Part shown: positions 59,998 to 64,000 of the stretch, one piece after another
How the letters are laid out: each line of letters begins with the position of its first letter
How positions within the stretch are numbered: the stretch's first letter is position 1
Assembly (NCBI GenBank): GCA_012038135.1
Contig: JAAVJQ010000003.1
Span: 1-64,000, forward strand
Direction of reading: 5' to 3'
From: Salinimicrobium nanhaiense
GTDB taxonomy: Bacteria > Bacteroidota > Bacteroidia > Flavobacteriales > Flavobacteriaceae
DNA length: 64,000 nt
Position numbers and translations under genes: made by a program
Notes under the pieces: model-generated
Database searches by the model: none
What the model saw: the letters and a program-made list of their open reading frames with translations, nothing else
What the model was told of the DNA's origin: nothing

Positions 59998-61181
59998 GCC
60001 GCACTGGTTTTTTGATCTTCCTTCTCCAGAAAGAGGATGGATTCTTTCATTTTCTCATGATCTATTTGATGTACCTCTTTCCCCATGCCAATTTCTTCAA
60101 GGAGCATAATAGTGAGATCCCCTCCTAAATGTTCCCGAAATTCCTGAAGGCCTTCGAGCACTTCATATTTTTTTCCTTCAAATCGAAATAATTCGGGCGT
60201 ATATAATCTGAAACCCAGATTCCAAAGTAAATGAAGCACCTCGTCACAAGTAGATTTTTTTATCAAGCCGATCTTCCAGGAATAGACGCAATCCAAAGCG
60301 ATCCCTATAGCAACAGCTTCCCCGTGTCTTAAGGAGTAATTGGTGAACTGTTCCAGTTTATGAGCAGCCCAGTGGCCAAAATCAAGAGGCCGGGAGGAGC
60401 CTGTTTCAAACGCATCTCCCGAAGAGATATGTTCTAAATGAAGCTCTGCACATCTGTAAATGAGGTACTGCATACTTTCATTATCCCGGCTGACCAGTCT
60501 TTCGGTGTTATTTTTAATCCAGTCAAAAAAACTCCTGTCTTTAATAAGGGCCACTTTCACGGCTTCAGAAATGCCACCTCGCCAGTCTCTTTCTTCTAAA
60601 GTTCGTAAAAACTGCAGATCATTGATGACAGCGAAGGGAGGGGTGAAGGTTCCCAGGAAATTTTTTTTGTTATACCAGTTTATTCCATTTTTGACGCCCA
60701 CGCCCGAATCATTCTGGGATAAAACAGTGGTGGGAACTCTTATTAATCTTACTCCGCGATGCGCAATGCCTGCGGCAAATCCTGCGGCATCAAGCACGGC
60801 ACCTCCTCCAATGGCTACTACGAACGAATGCCTGGAAATGCCATTTTTATTAATTTGATCCAGAACAGAAGTAACGTGATCTAAATTGTTTTTGCTCTCT
60901 TCACCACCCGGTAGAATGATGGGAGTGGGAAGATCCTCGAGTTGTAAAATATCTTCGCAGTAAGTCCTGATTTTTTTCTGAAGGCCTGGGGTTTTTTCAA
61001 GTAAACCTCTGTCAATCACAAACAAGAGCTTCAATTTGTTCTCTGTCTTTTGGCTGAGTACCTGTCTAAAAGTGGAATTCGATGGATCAAAAAGATCTTC
61101 GGTAAAATATACATCATACGCTACAGGTAGCGTGAAGCTTTGCCGGATGTTTGTTTTTTGAGCACTTATTTTGGTATTCAT
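59994..61181 (-). CDS. eboD: EboD, 3-dehydroquinate-synthase-like protein
   Basis: 395 aa of the sugar-phosphate cyclase family. NAD-binding and metal features: VVAIGGGAVLDAAGFAAGIA, IRVPTTVLSQNDSGVGVKNG (phosphate and Asn/Asp contacts), GGISEAVKVALI, RPLDFGHWAAHKLE and LRHGEAVAIGI (metal His). It is longer than AroB and belongs to the EboD branch, so it may cyclise a sugar phosphate other than DAHP. It starts 9 bases after eboC. Confidence 0.93.
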   Translation of the reverse strand: MNTKISAQKTNIRQSFTLPVAYDVYFTEDLFDPSNSTFRQVLSQKTENKLKLLFVIDRGLLEKTPGLQKKIRTYCEDILQLEDLPTPIILPGGEESKNNLDHVTSVLDQINKNGISRHSFVVAIGGGAVLDAAGFAAGIAHRGVRLIRVPTTVLSQNDSGVGVKNGINWYNKKNFLGTFTPPFAVINDLQFLRTLEERDWRGGISEAVKVALIKDRSFFDWIKNNTERLVSRDNESMQYLIYRCAELHLEHISSGDAFETGSSRPLDFGHWAAHKLEQFTNYSLRHGEAVAIGIALDCVYSWKIGLIKKSTCDEVLHLLWNLGFRLYTPELFRFEGKKYEVLEGLQEFREHLGGDLTIMLLEEIGMGKEVHQIDHEKMKESILFLEKEDQKTSAA

Positions 61182-61190
61182 AACAAGGTT

Positions 61191-62066
61191 TTAAGTGACC
61201 GGGAACAATTTTCCGATCATGAAGGAAAAAGGTAAAAGAGTCAACACCACAAGCCCAAAAAGAAGACCTGCCGAGGAAGCCGCAATGGCTGCGTTCATCA
61301 CGATCAGGGAGATAATCCCCAATTTTACAGCCAACCGTATTTTCTGAGCTGAAGGTTCCTTAATAGCCCGCACAAGGGGAGGCAGGATTAGAACTGCAAA
61401 CAGGATCACAAACAGAACGGTAGAAAAGAAGTCGCTGGCTTCTGATTCATATCCCAAATATGCAATAGCTGTAATGACCAAAAGATAAAAAAAGGCTGCC
61501 GCATATAAAGGTTTTCGGGTGGAACCTGTTACCTCACCTTTGCTTATGGAGGTTATCGCAGCAATGTAAATCACCGGAATGAATAGCAGGTACCAATTCT
61601 CCCCTGTGATAGCAGGCAGTATGGACATTCCCAGGAGGAGATTTAATCCCCTACATAGGCCCATATTAATGGGGCCTATCCAATCAATATGTTTCCCTTT
61701 GGCGTCATAAGCGGTGGCTAAAACTGCAATAGCCACTGCCAAAAATCCGGAAACTACATTAACCAAAAAAGAAGCTGCTATTCCTATCAGGAAGAGCACC
61801 ACCCCCAAGGTCAATGCTTTGTTCTTGGTCACCTGTCCGCTGGGGATAGGCCGTTCCGGTCGTTCCAGTTGATCTATTTCGGCATCAAAATAATCGTTGA
61901 GGACTACCCCGCCACCATACAAGCCTGCTGTCGCCAACAATAACAGGTAAAGATCTGCACTATAAAAAACGACTAAACCTCCGGCAACAATTGATGCTCC
62001 CGCAAGTATATCTGCAAAAGCGGTAATGATATTTGCAGGCCTCATTAGCTTCAGGTATGGCAACAT
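61191..62066 (-). CDS. eboC: EboC, UbiA-type prenyltransferase
   Basis: 291-aa inner-membrane prenyltransferase with eight or nine helices. The first Asp-rich motif is NDYFDAEIDQLERPERPIPS (NDxxDxxxD), the second region is YDAKGKHIDWIGPINMGLCRG. It should attach an isoprenoid chain to an aromatic or cyclic acceptor, perhaps the product of eboD; in cyanobacteria the cluster serves export of the scytonemin monomer. It lies 5 bases after eboB. Confidence 0.93.
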   Translation of the reverse strand: MLPYLKLMRPANIITAFADILAGASIVAGGLVVFYSADLYLLLLATAGLYGGGVVLNDYFDAEIDQLERPERPIPSGQVTKNKALTLGVVLFLIGIAASFLVNVVSGFLAVAIAVLATAYDAKGKHIDWIGPINMGLCRGLNLLLGMSILPAITGENWYLLFIPVIYIAAITSISKGEVTGSTRKPLYAAAFFYLLVITAIAYLGYESEASDFFSTVLFVILFAVLILPPLVRAIKEPSAQKIRLAVKLGIISLIVMNAAIAASSAGLLFGLVVLTLLPFSFMIGKLFPVT

Positions 62067-62071
62067 GTGTT

Positions 62072-62983
62072 CTACTTTATAAGGATGTCCTCTTCATTAG
62101 ATTGAGAAGTGGGAATTTGTTCCCCACGTAGCACCGAGTTCCCCGAAAATTTGGCATTGAGATCAATTTCTTTTTCCGTTTCCCAGTCCTCTTCTTTCAT
62201 TTGTCCGCTGCGTCCAAAAGCAGCCAGGGCATTGCCGTAGGTTACCTTTTCAATATCGTTTTTATCAATCCCTCTTTTTTGCATTAGGGCAGCTGTTTTT
62301 GGGACTGCGAGAGGGTCACTAATCCCCCAGTCGGCGGCACTGTTTATGAATATATTCTTTGAACCATATTGCTTCACAACCTCTACCATACGTTCATTTC
62401 CCATTTTGGTGTTGGGATATATAGTAAACCCCGCCCAAAAACCTCTGTCCAGAACTTCTTTGACGGTCTCTTCATTATTGTGGTCTATAACTACCCATTC
62501 CGGATCAAGTCCGTGCTCCAGGCATATATCCATGCTTAAAGAAGTTCCTTTTTTCTTGTCCCTGTGCGGTGTATGGATCTGCACCGGGAGTTCCAGCTCT
62601 TTTGCCAGGTCCAGCTGTTTTCTGAAGTATTTTTCTTCTGCTTTTGTTTGTTCGTCAAATCCTATTTCCCCTATTCCCACAACTCCTTCCTTGAGGGCAA
62701 ACCGGGGCAGCAGATCCATCACTTGTTCTGCCAGTTCTTCATTATTGGCTTCCTTTGAATTAAGGCCGATGGTGCAATAGTGCCTGATTCCGAACTGGCT
62801 CGCCCTGAACCTTTCCCAGCCTATGAGGCTACTGTAATAATCCTTAAATGTGCCTACGTTGGTTCGTAACTGGCCCAGCCAAAAGGAAGGTTCAATGATA
62901 GCTACAATTCCTGCCTCGCGCATACGGCTGTAGTCATCTGTAGTTCGGGAGGTCATGTGAATGTGTGGATCTATAAATTTCAT
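62072..62983 (-). CDS. eboB: EboB, TatD-like metal-dependent hydrolase
   Basis: 303-aa TIM-barrel hydrolase. Metal motifs: FIDPHIHMTSR (HxH), GVVGIGEIGFDEQT (Glu), PVQIHTPHRDKKKG (His), VVIDHNNEETV (His) and SAADWGISDPLAVPKT (Asp), the TatD/PHP-like set. A C-terminal tail (after about 260) is extra. Probably hydrolyses a cluster intermediate rather than DNA, given its neighbours; inference. It starts 10 bases after eboA. Confidence 0.92.
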   Translation of the reverse strand: MKFIDPHIHMTSRTTDDYSRMREAGIVAIIEPSFWLGQLRTNVGTFKDYYSSLIGWERFRASQFGIRHYCTIGLNSKEANNEELAEQVMDLLPRFALKEGVVGIGEIGFDEQTKAEEKYFRKQLDLAKELELPVQIHTPHRDKKKGTSLSMDICLEHGLDPEWVVIDHNNEETVKEVLDRGFWAGFTIYPNTKMGNERMVEVVKQYGSKNIFINSAADWGISDPLAVPKTAALMQKRGIDKNDIEKVTYGNALAAFGRSGQMKEEDWETEKEIDLNAKFSGNSVLRGEQIPTSQSNEEDILIK

Positions 62984-62993
62984 ATGTCTTTAT

Positions 62994-63833
62994 TTAGGTG
63001 TGTATTTGAGTTTCCCATTTTTTATGTAAGTTTTCCCACTTTTGGGAATTGGGAGTTGAAGGATTTTTATGTTGCTCATAAGCAAGAGCAACAGCTTCTT
63101 CATTTATGGCACCCATTTGTTTTGCCCTTGTTTTAAATTCCCGAAAGCGATCTTCAGTTAAGGCAGGAGTAATTAACTTCCATACGAGAGGATTCACCTC
63201 CCTGCCGGCAGACCAGCGTTCGGAAACCAGATCGAGCAGTAAGTCGGCAAGTACCGGATTGGCGCGATCGGGGATGCCGACAATCTTCCAAAATGGTCTC
63301 TCCATAAATGCGGCTTTAAGTACCAGCCGATTATAAGCTTCTTCTGAAAAATGTTCATAAGGATAAGGATTCTCCAATGTAATGGTGTCAAACACAGAGG
63401 TAGCATTAGAACGGGTACCGTCGTATGCCAATTGGAGAAATTTTTCGGGATATGGAAACAATGGTAGTGCTGAATAAATAGCGATTTGTTCATTGAGATC
63501 TGCAGTTTCCAGTAATTTCTCAACTGTACCTAAAAATTCTTCGGGCTTCTCTGATGCGAATGATAGCAGGAGCAGAATTCTTGCCGCCTGTTGGGAATCC
63601 AGGTTCTCCGGATGCCAGTTCTTTTTCAGCGCCTGAGCTTCACGGGATTCTTCAGGCCCAATATTGAGATCTTTTTGGGTAATTTTTCGGGGAACTTTGG
63701 AAAAAGCTAATACCAGATCCCTCTCATTTCCTTGAGATCTTAATTTTTTTTCTTCCTCCTCAAGCCATTTTACTTCTTCTGGAGAACAAACCTCAGCGAT
63801 CCAATCTATCAGTAGTTTTTGTGGCTGTTTCAT
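62994..63833 (-). CDS. eboA: EboA domain protein
   Basis: 279 aa, first gene of the cluster. All-helical, no signal peptide, no catalytic motif known. Family-typical stretches: GPEESREAQALKKNWHPENL, SQQAARILLLLSF, AIYSALPLFPYPEKFLQLAY-DGTRSN and ENPYPYEHFSEEAYNRLVLK-AAFM. EboA is found only with the other ebo genes, so it is probably a scaffold or binding protein of the pathway (inference). No TAnnTTTG box is seen before it, and a further gene lies on the same strand upstream. Confidence 0.92.
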   Translation of the reverse strand: MKQPQKLLIDWIAEVCSPEEVKWLEEEEKKLRSQGNERDLVLAFSKVPRKITQKDLNIGPEESREAQALKKNWHPENLDSQQAARILLLLSFASEKPEEFLGTVEKLLETADLNEQIAIYSALPLFPYPEKFLQLAYDGTRSNATSVFDTITLENPYPYEHFSEEAYNRLVLKAAFMERPFWKIVGIPDRANPVLADLLLDLVSERWSAGREVNPLVWKLITPALTEDRFREFKTRAKQMGAINEEAVALAYEQHKNPSTPNSQKWENLHKKWETQIHT

Positions 63834-63889
63834 TGTAATTAATTTTTAGTAGCAGTTCGATGTGCCAATGCCTTTTTAATATAAGAAAT

Positions 63890-64000
63890 CTAATCTTCAT
63901 CCTCTGTTGTAGTAATCTTAATTTCAGCTAAAGAAGGGGGAGAGCTTTTTCTCTTTTTCCGAAAGATCAGGTTTAATAAAAGGGCAAAGCTCAGGATGAG
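63890..64000 (-). CDS. 3' end of an unidentified membrane protein gene (cut by window edge)
   Basis: The last 36 codons are visible: LILSFALLLNLIFRKKRKSS then PPSLAEIKITTTEDED and stop. One membrane helix followed by a basic then acidic cytoplasmic tail. It ends 56 bases before the eboA ATG on the same strand, so it may be the first gene of the ebo operon or an unrelated upstream gene. Identity cannot be judged. Confidence 0.5.
   Translation of the reverse strand, partial: LILSFALLLNLIFRKKRKSSPPSLAEIKITTTEDED

Noticed and set aside
1..64000. tRNA, rRNA or tmRNA genes
   Set aside because: I looked for cloverleaf-type and rRNA-like stretches in all gene-free regions and found none.

Overview
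The window looks like a chromosome segment from a marine-type member of the Bacteroidota, most likely family Flavobacteriaceae. The reasons are Bacteroidota promoter signals (TTG-N17-TAnnTTTG ahead of metG; TAnnTTTG boxes ahead of mfd, the ssb genes, an M28 peptidase and others), lipoproteins with acidic or serine residues after the lipid Cys, carboxypeptidase-regulatory-like domains, secreted M13/M20/M28 peptidases, and several dispersed palindromic repeat families typical of this phylum. No rRNA, tRNA or CRISPR array was seen.

Layout. 1-6198: part of the ligase-associated DNA repair cluster (ATP-dependent DNA ligase, DEXH helicase, PdeM phosphoesterase), interrupted by a DUF559 nuclease cassette between two ~200-bp direct repeats. 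6199-11564: mfd, then an AT-rich decayed insertion carrying remnants of a HExxH metallopeptidase toxin and a frameshifted immunity-like gene, bounded by a second copy of the mfd 3' end. 11565-15822: frameshifted cation/proton antiporter, DUF389 and DUF421 membrane proteins, YraN, a lipoprotein. 15935-24421: metG, a GIY-YIG nuclease inside palindromic repeats, an HDAC-family deacetylase, three tandem tail-less SSB paralogues, a small ABC transporter, a GNAT enzyme and a large repeat block. 24472-36843: CBS protein, M28 peptidase, YeeZ-like protein without a canonical start codon, an R/E/K-rich secreted helix protein, YegP, a kelch protein, small membrane proteins, a mosaic of gene relics, an MFS transporter, a BKACE enzyme and a secreted RidA protein. 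36916-46534: amidohydrolase and M20 peptidase pair, a REP-associated (HUH/Y1) transposase carrying palindromes in its own coding region, M13 peptidase and cell-envelope proteins. 46674-57346: oxidative and redox functions (FAD-Rieske oxidoreductase, two sugar dehydrogenases, cytochrome c, Mn catalase, SpxH-like thioredoxin-fold protein, a channel, and a multicopper oxidase with an apparent outer-membrane barrel tail).

57417-63833 on the minus strand is a complete six-gene ebo cluster (eboA-B-C-D-E-F), packed with gaps of 4-10 bases or a 4-base overlap. Its genes encode EboA, a TatD-like hydrolase, a UbiA prenyltransferase, a dehydroquinate-synthase-like enzyme, a TIM-barrel protein and a phosphodiesterase-like protein. 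In cyanobacteria and some proteobacteria this cluster is tied to export of, or response to, small molecules. Its product in Bacteroidota is not settled, and no scytonemin-type biosynthesis genes are visible here, so this is the best candidate for undescribed biology.

A second theme is repeat biology. Three small DNA-cutting enzymes (DUF559, GIY-YIG, HUH transposase) each sit in, or contain, palindromic repeats, and two of them have C-terminal tails encoded by the repeat itself. Three or four genes are broken by single-base indels in short homopolymers, so sequencing error must be excluded before they are called pseudogenes.
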